Shown here piece after piece: positions 1 through 12,254 of a stretch of 64,000 nucleotides of DNA; the stretch's first letter is position 1, and each line of letters opens with the position of its first letter. The notes beneath the pieces were generated by a model, which made no database searches, was not told the DNA's origin, and worked only from the letters and a program-made list of their open reading frames with translations. Both the position numbers and the translations under genes were made by a program. Origin of the DNA: Puccinia triticina (Eukaryota > Basidiomycota > Pucciniomycetes > Pucciniales > Pucciniaceae). Where the stretch lies: assembly GCF_026914185.1 (NCBI RefSeq), contig NC_070558.1, positions 5,518,001 to 5,582,000 on the forward strand, written 5' to 3'.

Positions 1-1415
1 CAAAATCAAAAAAGTTGGTTTTGGCAAGCCAGCTTTTGAGACTTTCTTTGGGAAAAAATAACAAAACGCAGCGGAGAAAGTCAACATCACTGGGTAATTA
101 GAGCATGTCCAAAAAATGGAAGTCAAAAACTGAAGAGAGTGATTGATTCCCCATCAAGCAGTGCTTGTTCCCTGAGCAGGCTTGTTGCCATCATGAGAAA
201 TGGAGTTCAGAAACAAGAAATATAGAAATATATACCTCAACCTCATATCTTCATGTGTGAGCCCCTTTTATTGGGTATAATTCTCACATGTAATCTGCAC
301 ATGGTTCTTGCCAGGAAGTTCTTGGGAGGCTTTGTTGAGCTAGATACAGAGGCAAATTTATGGATGTCCTGATGATTTTTTTCAAGGATATTATTATTGT
401 GGATCCACTATGGGAAAATGATAATGCAGAAGGCAAATGGGTAGATGACATAATGACTGGGGAAATTTTGGCCTCTCGGCTTATAAGCAAACCAGCCAGA
501 GGGTCTATTTTGGAGGGGTGGATTTGTTGGTAAATGGTTCCTCACAGAAAGGTCCCCAGCTTCTAGCCTCAGGGCCCAGGCCAGATTTTACATCTTAGTT
601 GCAAGTCACTCCTTTGGATGCTTGCCCTTCACACAAGCCTGGGCTTTACCAGGGTGCACCAAGTTGGGGATTTGCCTTCAGTTAGGGCATGCATGTGCAT
701 TTGCAACTTCACAAGGGCATGTTTATCCCCTGATCTAACTCAGGCCATTGGTAATATCATGAATGTGATGCACAAGACAATCTTAATCTTCAAGTCAACA
801 GTGTGAAGACCAGTTGGTTCTGGAGAGAATTGAAAGCTGATCACGAGTCCTCAGTACTAATTATTTTCCTCCTGTATCTTTGTGAACGCTTACCAAGGAG
901 TTTGGACATTTTATGTTGAGAGGAATTTGACCAGGCAGACTGTTGTTTTATATTGCTGTTTGTGATAAGCATCTGCTGTGATTCTCTCTTTTGACTGTTT
1001 CCTCTCAATAATGATAAGCTCAAAGGATTTTGTTTATCAAAGATTTGTTTTGTATAATCACCTTCAACGATGTAGTACTATTTTACAAGGAAGCATAAGA
1101 CATATGTAGAAGATGATTCCAGAACAGAGCATAGTGGTTTGGATATCGACAGAGTCAAGAGACATAAATTAGGTAGATTGGTATCATATCTTGCTATAAT
1201 TTGAGCCATTCTTGTATTTACATGTGAAGGCCCATGTGTCGAGGCAAAGATTGTACAATCTAGACAAGATAATCAAGTGGAGGGCGGGGTCTCAACACGA
1301 TGATTGGTTCGTGTAGTACTAGAATGGATCGAGATTGACGGTCTACTGCTCTCGAGTATCATGTTTTGAGACAACCGTGCCGGCAAGAATGAGAAGAGAG
1401 GGATGGTGGAGAAGA
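1..1415. other. Intergenic, no gene recognised
   Basis: No reading frame here has a recognisable domain or a convincing exon structure. The short frames (for example 284-490 and 841-1023, minus) are of chance length. The sequence is AT-rich and non-repetitive at the scale I can see. The right edge is the 3' flank of the velvet gene. Confidence 0.5.
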
Positions 1416-2771
1416 TTATCTGCTTGGCGGATCTTTTAACCAAAGAGAGTTTCGTGAGACCGATTCGGGTTTCTCGCCCTTTAGAAACCCTTCCACAGAA
1501 GGAAGCTTCATTTTTTTCCTGTTTCCTTCCAGCCTTGGACAGATTTGAGGAGGGGACAGAGATTTAATGGCGGGCGGGAACGGGTAAAAGTGAGGTTGGT
1601 TGTCACTCGCCAGCTGGGGAGGTTGGACTGGATGTCGTGGGGAGATGGCCTTCTCACTATCGTCGTCGGATATCCTTCTCTTGCGTTGTGTCTTTTTCGA
1701 ACCAGCCGCCACTGCCTTGAAATTCTCGTTTAAGACGGGCACGTTGAGGTTCTTGGTTCTCACCCTCATCCTCATGCCTTGGGAAGCGAACAGGTTCGAG
1801 ATGTCGGTCGACGTATCCATGCCCGGGAAGCTCTTGGCAGGATAGACTCGAAATTTTTCGCTCATGGTCGATTTGCAAAGATAGACCTTACGGTCCACGA
1901 TTTCGTATCTGTACACAAAAATGATGGGGCTTTAGTCATCAAGTGCTTGCTGAAAAACATGAACCTTCGGAACAGACCGAAGCCTCTGGCGGTGAAGAAA
2001 AAAGAAACATTGACTGACACACTGAACTTGAAGCGATAGGCTCCCTCAACGCGTACTCCTACGTCGTGAAAGACAAAGTAATGTCCCTCGGTTATTCCGC
2101 TGGTCTTTTTGCCCGCCCGAAGCTGGAACATGGAAGAGACGATACTGCCGACCATGTACGACTTATTTGTATGTGGAATCCCGTAGAGTTCTTTGTAGGG
2201 TGCAGTGGCTTCACAGAAAGTGCAGTAGCACATGAAGTACGGCGAGCGTAGTAAAGTGAGGTCTACACTCGACTGACTCGCGTTCGCAGACTGCGTCACC
2301 TCGAACTTCAAGACCGGCGGAGGATCGAGGGGTCGACTAATGATGGATTTCCAGACAGGAAATAGCCAATCAGTAAATTTATCGTCCAATCGAGAGAGAG
2401 GCACAAGTCAGCAAGCCAATCCAACTCAACAAATGGTGAATAATAAAACCAATACTCACCGATCGGCCTTGTCTCCACTTCCTACAATGCGGGAATGTAT
2501 GGGCTGTTGTACGATCTTCAAAGAATAGGTGCTGCGGGTGGATCAAACAGGCAATGAGTTATTTGCAGCGAATATTTCTCAACTCGAGGCTCACAAGCAA
2601 GCAAGGAGTGGCCCATTCGGAAATAGAAAAAAAATCAACATACTATTCTGCACGGGGAGAGGCCTCACTGGAGGACGCCGAAGCATACTTGTACACGGGC
2701 TCGTTGGGAGATACTGGACTGCCAGACGGGAGTGATCCATGAGAGGTATCCGCAGACCTTGGGGCCTCCAT
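1416..2771 (-). CDS. Velvet-domain transcriptional regulator (VosA/VelB-like)
   Basis: Four exons: complement of 2771-2644, 2531-2460, 2336-2019 and 1908-1416. Every junction has GT/AG ends and the sum is 1011 nt (336 aa plus stop). Velvet signatures run in order across the joins: LKIVQQPIHSR and GSGDKADRRPLDPPP near residue 60, SPYFMCYCTF, VGSIVSSMFQLRAG, YFVFHDVGVRVEGAYRFKFSVYEI, then FRVYPAKSFPGM and a final basic RMRVRTK. Velvet proteins are fungal NF-kB-like DNA-binding regulators that dimerise and link development with secondary metabolism. After the domain comes an about 100-residue tail with a basic KKTQRKRR stretch (possible nuclear signal) and Ser/Pro-rich low complexity. The start at 2771 is the first ATG in the first exon, but that frame stays open upstream to about 2903, so a further 5' exon is possible. 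VosA, VelB and VelC cannot be told apart here. Confidence 0.9.
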
Positions 2772-3245
2772 GGCGCTAGTTGGACTGGGATACTGTGAGT
2801 TTCGGGTGGGCTGATAAGTCTTCTGGTCTCGCGACTCTTGCTGGCAACAAGAATGGCGGCAAGAGGTGGGATGTGCGGGATGCGCCAAGTCCTGGGGGGG
2901 CAAGGTAATGTTGCGTGGGGGGTTCCGTAGTTTGCTGCTTGTTGGTAAACAACACCAGCATGATCGTTTTCTTCTTTGGTATCAAAGAAATTCAACTCTC
3001 CAAACAGCAAGACAGACAGGATATCATTCACAATCTCCTTCTACGCAGCGAAATCCACGTTTCAGGTCAAGATAAAACATGCTTGACAGTTGCATTGGGA
3101 TGCTGTTTGCCCGACCCGTGGACCTGGCTTATATTATGTATCGAGTTACTTTTTAGGAACATCATGATATACAAAGGATCCCATGCCGCTTCTAATGACA
3201 CACCCACCCCACCTGCCCTGCAGCCCTGAAATATTCCGAGTAGAC

Positions 3246-4458
3246 ATGTCGCTCCGTCATTACCTCGTTGTTTTTGTGTTGATTGGCCAGCTCATCACCG
3301 ACACTTACGCGTTCGTACTACCCGAAACAAAAATTTGGCTCCCTCACACCCCGCCGGCCGAATCAATGGCGGCAGCCACTTCTTCAAGCTCATGTATGTT
3401 CTTACTGGGCTTGAATCTTGAAGGGATCTCCTGCTTATAATTTGATCAACTTGCTTTCCTGTCCTCAAGTCCTGAACCTGCCTCATAAAGAAGCAATATC
3501 CGCTTTCAAAACTCTGTTTGTTCAACGCAAAATACCCCCAACTGAACTTTTCCACAAAGTGTTACACTGGCTTCTGAGCCCCAATTCCATGTCTTGCAAA
3601 GATCTAGTGGAATGGTGCGACGCACTCGCCGATGCAGTGATTGCCCGCGATGGCTGCAGATTCGGGAAGAATTCTATTCCAATCATTTTCGGTCTTCAAA
3701 CTCTCCGGCTCCGCAATACACTTTTCATGAGGAACTTGAGTGAAACGGTGAAACGCCTTCTGCCAGAGGAACCCAGACTCTACAATCGCGAGAGTACATG
3801 GGAACCATGGATTCATGGTATGCTTTTACAAACATTTTTTTTCGCTGGCATTTAGTCACTCAAGTCTTATTTCAATACGTAAAAAAACTTTCAGAACTCA
3901 AACACCCCTATCACAGGTTCAGTAAGCCACTTCGTGAGTCATCCCAAATACACGGTGACACCCCAGAAAACAAAGTAGAGCTATCATCGTGATTCAAGTG
4001 ATGTTTTATAATGTACTGGTTATTGTGCAGGTGAATGGGGACCTCTCAAAGCGCTGTTAATGAGTGAACCAAGGTTAAGCTCTCTAGGATCCGCCATCCA
4101 TTCCCGTCAACCGGAATCTATCATCGAAAAACTGAACCCAACCATCAAAGAAATCTTCTCGAGAGAATCAGCCGGAGACGTATCTAGTGAAACCAGATTA
4201 GTCGCGATAGCGACACTCGTATATTTGTTGAAAAATGCACCCGACAAGTATGTTGGGGAGAAGGCCGATCAACTAATGAATTCACTCATCAACCCTCACA
4301 ACGGCTACGTCTTGCTCAGCCATGAACGTACACTACTGGGAACGCCGTTGATCAAACGCTTCGAACAACACCATTCAATAAAGGTACCAATGCGCTTCTG
4401 GCTGGGTGTGGGACATCCCCCCGTACGTGAAGGTCAATCTATCCAAAAGGATTGGTGA
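3246..4458 (+). CDS. Putative secreted protein, paralog 1 of a rust-type family
   Basis: Four exons: 3246-3393, 3470-3817, 3895-3933 (a 39-nt microexon) and 4031-4458. They sum to 963 nt (320 aa). The N-terminus, MSLRHYLVVFVLIGQLITDTYA, looks like a signal peptide with likely cleavage after TYA. I recognise no domain. The identification rests on a paralog at 27792-29047 (minus) with the same four-exon layout, the same intron phases and an identical microexon length. Shared words include GQL(I/M)TDTYA, LPH..AI.AFKT, SM....LE.WC.ALA, RLLP/RILP, EPRL..LG.AIH and SHER.LLG. The C-terminal 25 residues do not match the paralog, and a GT at 4383 could start another intron, so the last exon may be longer than the true one. 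Candidate secreted effector; function unknown. Confidence 0.72.
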
Positions 4459-7400
4459 AATCAGCTCAGTAAACCTATCACAAAGGATTGGTGAAATTAG
4501 GTGAACCTGAATGTAGCCTAAACAATCATAAATGAATATGGTTGTTGATTTGCACAAAGGGCTAAAAAAAATATGTACAACTAAAAAAACACAGGTAGGT
4601 AATTGGATGAGCACATGCTGCCGTTGGCAAGGCATCACCACTGGCTGCCCATTGGCAGTAGCCTCCCTGGCAACTCCTCTCACCAAAGAAACATGGAGGG
4701 CTCCTGGATTAGACAAGTTTAATCCAGCCACAATTTTTTAGCTTCCTTCTGGATATTTAAGGTTCTTTAAAGGGAAACCTATGTGGTTTGTTTCTTACAA
4801 AAACCACAGAAAAAGAAGGATATGATGCAGCAGAATCCTTTGGTTGATGAAGTCAAGATAGGTGCAGACCCGTGATCAAAGATTGGGCAAAAGTAAGCAA
4901 AAAGAGAGAGAAATCAAGAGACACAGAGTTTTACCTCTGAGATAGTCAAGGTTCAGTGAAAGAGTGATACTTACTGTCAATATCCTAGGAGCCTGTGACG
5001 GTAGGTATACTGGGAGCGTGGTATCCTCTTTGGTGGTGATCCTGGGCTATCTGGGGGTGTGGTTCTGGGTGTCTGAAGTCTGTGGATCCTCCAGCTGCAT
5101 GGGAGATCATGTGGTTTGGAGCGCTTAGGCGCGACTGCACAGCGCTGCTGCGCATGTGTGTCACAAACCACAAACTCTATGAAGGAGTAGAGATATTGGA
5201 AAGTGATAAGTGAACACTAGGGTCAAAATTGCATGAGAAATCAGAATCTGAAGTCAAAACATCCTTATGTTCTAAGGTTAAAAAGATATAAACACATTTA
5301 GGTATAAAATGGAGATAAAAGGCAGTTTTAGGTCAACTGTGTTGACTCTAAGGCTGACAAGCACTAAAAGAAAAAGTCAAGCAAGTGCCACTAGTTGAAA
5401 TGGGACATACTCCTGTGTAAATTCCATTCTAGCTCTGCTCAAGCAAACAGCAGTTTTTTTGCACAGTCTGTGCTGATGAACAACAGGACTTTGGTTTTCC
5501 AACCATGGGTTTTAGCAGAAAGCCTTGGGACTAACATCCTGAGTGCTTGAGTGCAAACCTTGTGAGAATTCACACCTAGGTGAATAGTGTTGATCTCATA
5601 AATTGAGAAAGACACTGGGATCTAAACCCGCTGTGGAAAATGGTAAGCTCAGCAAACCTTTTCCGCAGACCAAGCTGTGGGGAAAGGATGAAAATACTGA
5701 CAATGCATTCACAGTGCTTGACAGTGATTCCCCCGCAATACGCAAGCTTAGATCAGTGGCAGAGCCCAATCAATGATCACTCAGGGACAGAATAACAAAC
5801 AACACCAAAGGTGAACTGGCTGTTAGTTCTTAACTGAGATGATAGGATGACTAGCTAATGCAGCATCTAATTTCCCCTAGACAAAGTCAAGGAGGAAGAG
5901 ATTGTCTGAACCAAATCCACAAAAAATCACAGGAGAAAACATGGGTAAGGACAAAAGATCATTAGGCTAGCTGGAAACTATACATGAGCTGACAAGAGAA
6001 CACTGTTACTACACAGATAATATAGCTTGTCTCTTGTGCCGTTTTGCCAAACCAAAGCAGACCGACAGAAAAAGCGCTTAAGGCCTCTGCCAAATCAATT
6101 GATTAGGAGCATTGCTCTCCAATATTCACTTCTTATTTCTATTTTCTATCTCAGTAGAGAGCGGCTTGTTGACTTCTCTTAGGTAAATTAATCAAGTTGT
6201 TTGCTAAGTTATGAGTGTCACATTGTAGTCTAATTAAGCAATCAAACTCTTAGTTCTCCATACTCTTTCAAACCTTTGGTTTTCCAACCACAGATGTTAG
6301 TAGACAACCTGAGCGCTTGAGTGCAAACCTGGTGTCAATACAAGAAGGAGGGATTGGATATGAGTGCGACAAGAAATGAAACAATGTTATTGGATGAAGG
6401 AAAACACACAGTGTAGATATGAGAAGTCTATATACATCCAATACATTAAGTTAGGTTTCACTGCTATGGTCATCTCATTACTCCACATCCACCAGTGTGC
6501 CGCAGCGGGGTGAAAATGGACCCTTGGAGTGTAAGTTCAACATGTGCATCATGCACAGTGACTGTGCATTGAAGCTTGGCCAAAGGCAACCAATGACAAG
6601 GGTTCAAGTTCCCTCACCAGCTTGCTTAGAGTTCTCACATGTCAACTGTTGTTGCTTGACTTTTCCTTGTAGTGTAGGGGAGTGTAAATTAGTGAGGAAG
6701 CTTGTGGTGTTACCCCAGCCTCACCCAAGGTTTGACTCAGCCCAAGCTCCAATCCACACTCACCGAGCCAACCAAACCACTGATCCATTCAGCATTTGAG
6801 GATTTTGGGCAACTTGGCCCAGCTGGCAATCACATTGGTCCAGGCTAACCTCAGGCTCCTCAGGCCAAGACATTTCTGACACCAGTACTTTAGCCTGAAG
6901 CTGACCCCACAAATGCATCAGCCAACCAGAAATAGCCACACTCATCTAACCAGCCCACAAACACAGGCTTACCAGCCCTGGAAACCTACTAACCAAATGT
7001 GAATGCTCTTCCAAAGGCAGTGTGGCTTGAGTATCCTGCATGCCACCTGCATGGCCGCAGATTTTTTTTGTGCAGGGTGATTGAGGGCGTGGCGCGGCGA
7101 TCGGGAGCACAACCAGTGCTCCGCCGAGCCTCCTCGTCTGCACGTGTCCGCCGAGCAAGGGCCCCGCCGTCGCTCCGCGTCCCAGGCAAAGCGCTCTCGT
7201 GGACACACCACCCCGCTGGCCCAGCCCCCCGCGTCCGCCCATCTCACGCATCCACATACACGCCCCACACCCAGCAAGCGCGCGAGCCGAGCCTGTCCAG
7301 GAAGCCCTGGTGCGCACAGAGCCACGCCGGCCACCGCGCCCTTAAAAAAACGTACATTGAGAGAGAGAGAGAGGAAGAGACAAGCTGCGCTGAGGGGGAA

Positions 7401-7573
7401 CTGGGGACATAGAGAGACAGGCCCGGGCAGCCCGGGGGTGGGTGCGGGGGAGGAGAGGCAGAGAGACATACACAGGACGGCAGAAGACGGATCCTTAAAG
7501 ACACATACAGGACGACGGGACGGGGCACAGAAGGGCGAGACGAGGGAGGAGCGCGGGCCAAGGGGGAGGGGGG
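4459..7573. other. Intergenic, no gene recognised
   Basis: About 3.1 kb without a supported gene. Two diverged copies of a short repeat, sharing the words ttggttttccaacca and gcttgagtgcaaacct, lie at about 5490-5560 and 6275-6330, so part of this is old repeat. From about 7050 the base composition rises sharply in G+C, marking the start of the GC-rich block that holds the GRAM-VASt gene. Frames at 6946-7614 on both strands are low-complexity products of that composition. Confidence 0.5.
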
Positions 7574-10500
7574 TCAAGGAGGGCCGGGGGCGTCGGCGAC
7601 CAAGGAGAGTCTGACCCTGCGGATGCGGGCCTCGAGGGACTGGAGGAGGGCCTCGATCTGGGCGATCTCGGCGTGGGGGTCGGTGGCCGGCGCCCCGGCC
7701 TCCTGGCCCGCGTCGTCGGCTCTGGGGGCCTCGTCGACGCGGCGTTCAGCGGGCGGACGGAGCAGCGGGGGGTGGTCGCGGAAGTACTCGTGGAGGGCCT
7801 GCTTGACGGTCAACGCGACGTCGCTGGAGAGCCGGGCATAGCCGTCCCCGTCTCCCCCTGCGCCTGCGTGGACGGGAGGGAGGGGGGGGGAGGGGAGGGG
7901 GGGCGCGGAAGGAGACGAGGTTGGCGAGCAGGAGCAGGACGACGAGGCCGATGGAGGCGCGCATCGGCCAGGACAGCTCGGCGATCCCCGCGGGCAGCCA
8001 TCCGAGCGGGCCAGGGCCTGCTGCTGCCGGGCCGGGGCCGGGCCGGGGCGTGGCGGCGGCCAGTCTGCTCGTCGGGCGCGCCTTCGACGACGCGCCTCCA
8101 CCCGGATGCGGTCCAGCCGGCGGCGCCCGGACCGCCGCCGCCACCGCCGCTTCCGGCACCCCCCCGCCAGCACCCAGAGGTGGCTCCGGGGTCGGCTGGC
8201 TCAGCTGGATGTGCTTGCGCAGCGCTTGGTCGACGCCGACTTGGTAGGCCTTCTGGCCACTGATCGCCGAGCTCTCGATGATCGCTGTCCACACATCCAA
8301 ACACGCCCATCAGAAACACACACACAGAGAGACAAAAGATGAGAGGGGTTGCATACATTTGAGGAACCGGTTGACCTTGGTCCATTCGACGGCGGCGGTG
8401 ACGTGCCATCTGGACGAGTTATTGGGGCCCCAGGAGATGCAAGTAAGGGTGCGGACGCAGAAGGATCCGCCGGCGGGGGCGTCGGGGGTGCGGACGGTGG
8501 TGAGCAGGGAGACGTATTGGTCGAAGTCGAGTGCCCGGTGCTCGTCAACCACCAGACACTTGATCGTCTTGGGGCCCACGGGAGCCGTGACGGGGCGGAT
8601 GTAGGAGACGTTACGCGAGGGGTACTTGGCTTCCGGGGAGGTCGTCCAGTCGCCCACCTCGATCTCTACGCTCTCATCTGGTCAGCTTTGACCCCCAACC
8701 AGCATGGCATGGGACGCTCGAACTGACCGGTGAGATGCTCCTCATTGACCCAGAAATCCTTCAAGAAATCGGACTGGAACAGGATATTATACAGCTTCTC
8801 GGGCGAGGTGGGGTAGGTGGCGTCCCAGATGAGTTCCTTGTAATGCTCGTCGGGCGCGCACTGACACTGGGTGGGGGGGTGGTCGATCTTTGGGGGCGGG
8901 TCGGAGGAGGAGGAGGAGGAGGAGAAGTCGGAGGAGGCGGGCACCGCGGGCTTCGGTCCGTCGCTGAAGTCCTCGATTGCCGGCACGGTCACGTCGAGCG
9001 TCAGCCCGTGCGTCGGGGCCGTCCCGGGGGGCCGGGCGATGGTCCAGATGGAGCTCATCAGGTCGTAGGTTGCATCTCTTGACAGAAAGGACGCAAAGGT
9101 GTGCTGCTCACACTCTGGTCAGTTCGAGACGCAAGTGGCATGAGGGAGGGGATTCTTACCCGGCTCTGGGTTGTGTTCACTTGGATCGCATTCGGGATGA
9201 TCAGCGCCGTCATCCGCTTCTCCACGGTGACCACATCCGAAAACGGGATGACGAGCTAGAAGAACACGGACAGGGTCAATGAGCAGCTGGGAGGAGAGGT
9301 GGAGAGAGAGAGGAGACTGACGGTGGTCACCCAGCCGAAGATGTTGGCGTTGAAGCATAGATGCTGTTCGGAGATGTACAGGCGTCCTTGGACGAGGATG
9401 TCTCTCTGCAATGCGCACCCGTAGTCTGGAGGGGGGCGAGGCCCAGGAGGCTGAGCATCGGCTGTTTCAAGCAAAGAGGGGCAAGGAAAGGGGACGGACC
9501 TTCGATGAGATAGTCGTCCTCGGGGATCGACTTGAAGACGGCATGGAAGTCGACGTTCCGCTTGCGGCTGGCGACGGCATAGCCGGTGCCGAGCTGGTCG
9601 TCGAGGGCGTTGAAGAGGTTGTAGGCGCGCGAGTCGGTGGTGTGGACGGAGCGGTCGTCCTTCTCGTCGGGCGACCTGGCGGGGGCGGCGGCGAGGTTGT
9701 AGACGGAGGCGGCGGAGGAGGACTGGTGCATGTTCCCGGGGAGGTTGAAGGGCGTGGAGTGCGGGGCGAGGGATGCGCCGGAGAGGGCGAGGGCGCTTGC
9801 GATGCCGAACGCGGGGGTCGCCGCGGCGGGCGGGTGGCGGGCGGTGGTCTTGCGGGTGTTCTTCTTCCGGGTCGACGCCGGCCGGACGGACGCCGCGGCG
9901 GAGGCGAGCGAGTCGAGCGAGCTGTGCGGGGTCCCCGGCTGGCTGCCCGGGGGAAGCGGGGGCAGCGGCGGGCGGGCCTGCGCGCGCCGCTCGGTCGAGG
10001 GCGAGGTGTGGTAGGAGGCAGCCCGGGGGCGGACGGGGATCGGGGGCCCTGCGGGGTGGGTGGGGGACAGGCGTCAGGCAGCAGAGAGAGGAGATGACGT
10101 CATGCCAGCTACGTACCCTCAGAGGGGGCGTGTCTGCCGTTGGCCAGGCGGGGCGCAGGAGTCGAGCCGGCAGGAGGGTCCACGGGGCGCTCGTCGCCGG
10201 AGAGCACCCTGGGGATCCCGGCGGCACTCGAGTTGGCGGGCGTGGGGGTGTCGGCGTCGGCCTGGTGGGGCCAGCTGTGGAGGAGGTGTTTGGGGGCGGT
10301 CTGGGAGGCGGAGGTGGGGGTGAGGCTTGTGAGGGAGAGCGCGGAGGGGTCCGCGGAGTCGGTGGTGGTGGAGGAGGCGCGGGAGGAGACGGAGGAGGCG
10401 GCGGAGGAGGAGGAGAGCGGGGCGGGCTTCTGGGCAGGGTCGGGCCTGTGCCGGGCGGATGACGGTGCGCTGCTGGGGGCCGGGGTGGGGCCGGCGTCGG

Positions 10501-10759
10501 CTAGGAGATGGGGGAAGTCGGTGGTGGTGGCCGAGGGCGAGTCGGAGAGGGCGAGCTCGTGCAGACTGCCCGGCCGGAGCGCGGCGTGGCGGATGCCGAG
10601 CGAGGAGTACTGCTGCTGGCCCGGGGGCGAGTGGCGGTGGGGGATCGGCGGCGGGTAGGTCTCGGAGACATGCTGCTGGCGGGGCTGGCTGCCCGGCGGG
10701 TCGGCCGTCCGAGCGGAGGCTGTCGAGCTCGTCTTCTTCCGTCCGGCGAGCTTGAACAT
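7574..10759 (-). CDS. GRAM and VASt domain membrane protein (Lam/GRAMD1-type sterol transfer)
   Basis: Seven exons: complement of 10759-10117, 10048-9500, 9425-9322, 9255-9160, 9103-8728, 8665-8357 and 8284-7574. They encode about 910 aa. Residues 1-395 are Ser/Pro/Ala-rich and disordered. A GRAM domain follows at about 398-490 (RDILVQGRLYISEQHLCFNA, then VIPFSDVVTVEKR and FASFLSRDATYDL). A Ser/Asp linker leads to a VASt domain at about 550-715 (WDATYPTSPEKLYNILFQSD, FVRTLTCISWG-like core, WHVTAAVEWTK). A single transmembrane segment lies at about 800-818 (GLVVLLLLANLVSF). This order matches yeast Ysp2/Lam and animal GRAMD1, ER-anchored proteins that move sterol at membrane contact sites. Odd points: strongly GC-rich codon use, and a frame change in a C-rich stretch near 7863-7925. 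The true C-terminus (YARLSSDVALTVKQALHEYF to stop at 7574) is in another frame, which needs a non-canonical intron or reflects an indel. Confidence 0.85.
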
Positions 10760-12254
10760 CCTGATCGCAAAAAAAAAAAAATCAAAAAAAAAAAATCAAA
10801 GTAAACAGCAGCAAACAGAACGACTGGCAATCGACCCAGCGGGACTCCACTGGGCCCGGGGGAGACCGGGCTGCCACCCGGGGGACCCCCCTCGCCGTAA
10901 CACCAACATGGGCGCATGTATAGTACTCATTATGGACCCCACAAAGTGTGGGCTGGGCGTGGAAACAGTTCAGTCTGGACTCTGCGAAGAACCCACCTGC
11001 ATACAGCCCAGACCGCGAGCGACAGAGCGCAGAGAGACCAAGGGAACCAAAGCCCAGTCCACACACTCCCAGAGCGCGGCAAGTTTCGTTGCGGAAGAGT
11101 ACGGCACTAGCGCGCACTAGCGGCATCGGCTTCCTCGGCACTGGCACGAGGGGAGCGCCACCCAGCAGCCCACACACAGACGCCCGTCCTCACATGGCAG
11201 CCGGCCGGACCAGTCCGTCGCTTTGCTGTCCGCCACAAGGCCCTGCAGACGCCCCGCTCATCAGGGGTGTTCGAGACCTGCCTCGCCAGGTACAATCCAT
11301 TCATCAAGGCTCCGCGTGGTTCCTCCAACGCCCCAACACCCGCCCTGGCGGGCTTGCGTCTCTTAGGATACTGGATGCGGGGCGTGGGGCGCAGATGGCC
11401 TGCTCTCACCGGAGACCGGCCAGGCACTTCACTAAAGCTAAGCTCAGCACCCCGCGGCCGAAGACTCTTCAAAGAAACTACAAGCAAGCAAAAGAGAAAA
11501 AAAGGAGTGGAACAGGAAAAGAAAGAGGCAAGTGTGGCCCGGATCCAGAACCTCCAGCGGATCTCTCCTCTCCTACGAGCCGCACTCGGCTGGATCTTTT
11601 GCCAGCCGAGTCGGCCGGGCATCCGCCCGCCCCTCACCCCGTCCAAACATATGGCTTTCCGCTGGGTTTGTCACCGTCGGCATTCTGCAGGCCGGCTTGA
11701 GAATGGCTTCTCATTCTCGCACTGAACAAGCTTGCGTTGGATGTGAGGATGTCGCGATCACTGGGAAAACGCGGGGGGTTTTTGTAGATATGCCTCTCCC
11801 GCCAACAATCTGCATCGCGCCGGCTCCTTTTTGGCCACCCCTTCTTCCTCGATCCCGGCTACTCACCCCGAGTTGTATGCAAAATAATGGATCAGATTGC
11901 TCTCCCTGCCAAGCTCATATGACGTGTTATTTGATCTGAGACTCTGGTGGATGAGAAGCTGATCTGCTGCTTTGTCACAAAATACCGCTGTCTAGATCAA
12001 ACATTCAATAGTATGGTTGGTTCTTCTAGCTGGAGTACATCAAAATAAGAGGGCAATGGTACTAGTAGTAGAAATGTTATGGTGCAAGGGTCACATGGGA
12101 AAAACGAGAGAGATGGTAAGGAATCGGGCGGGTTGGCGGATAAGCTGTATGCACCCTTTTTTGGAAACAGCCAGCAGGCAAAGAACGAGGGTGACCGATC
12201 GGAGTGCGCGCATTTCGCCGGTCTGTAAGCTGGATGTTCCGCTCTCTGGTAGTT
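10760..12254. promoter_or_regulatory. GC-rich 5' flank of the GRAM-VASt gene
   Basis: About 1.5 kb between the start of the minus-strand GRAM-VASt gene and the 3' end of the next minus-strand gene. It opens with A-tracts (10769-10799) next to the start codon. Frames on both strands at 10782-11939 are long but have no recognisable motif and look like products of high G+C. Presumably it holds the GRAM-VASt promoter and leader; no specific site could be assigned. Confidence 0.35.

Noticed and set aside
5090..5170. Possible tRNA-like palindromic GC patch
   Set aside because: No A-box or B-box match and no cloverleaf could be drawn.
7081..8263. Long plus-strand frames over the GRAM-VASt gene
   Set aside because: High G+C removes stops; the minus strand has the recognisable domains and splice signals.
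9411..10658. Plus-strand Gly/Arg-rich frames of up to 229 codons
   Set aside because: Antisense of the Ser/Pro-rich N-terminus of the GRAM-VASt protein; no motif.
11107..11939. Frames on both strands between 11.1 and 11.9 kb
   Set aside because: No domain, no conserved splice pattern, composition-driven.
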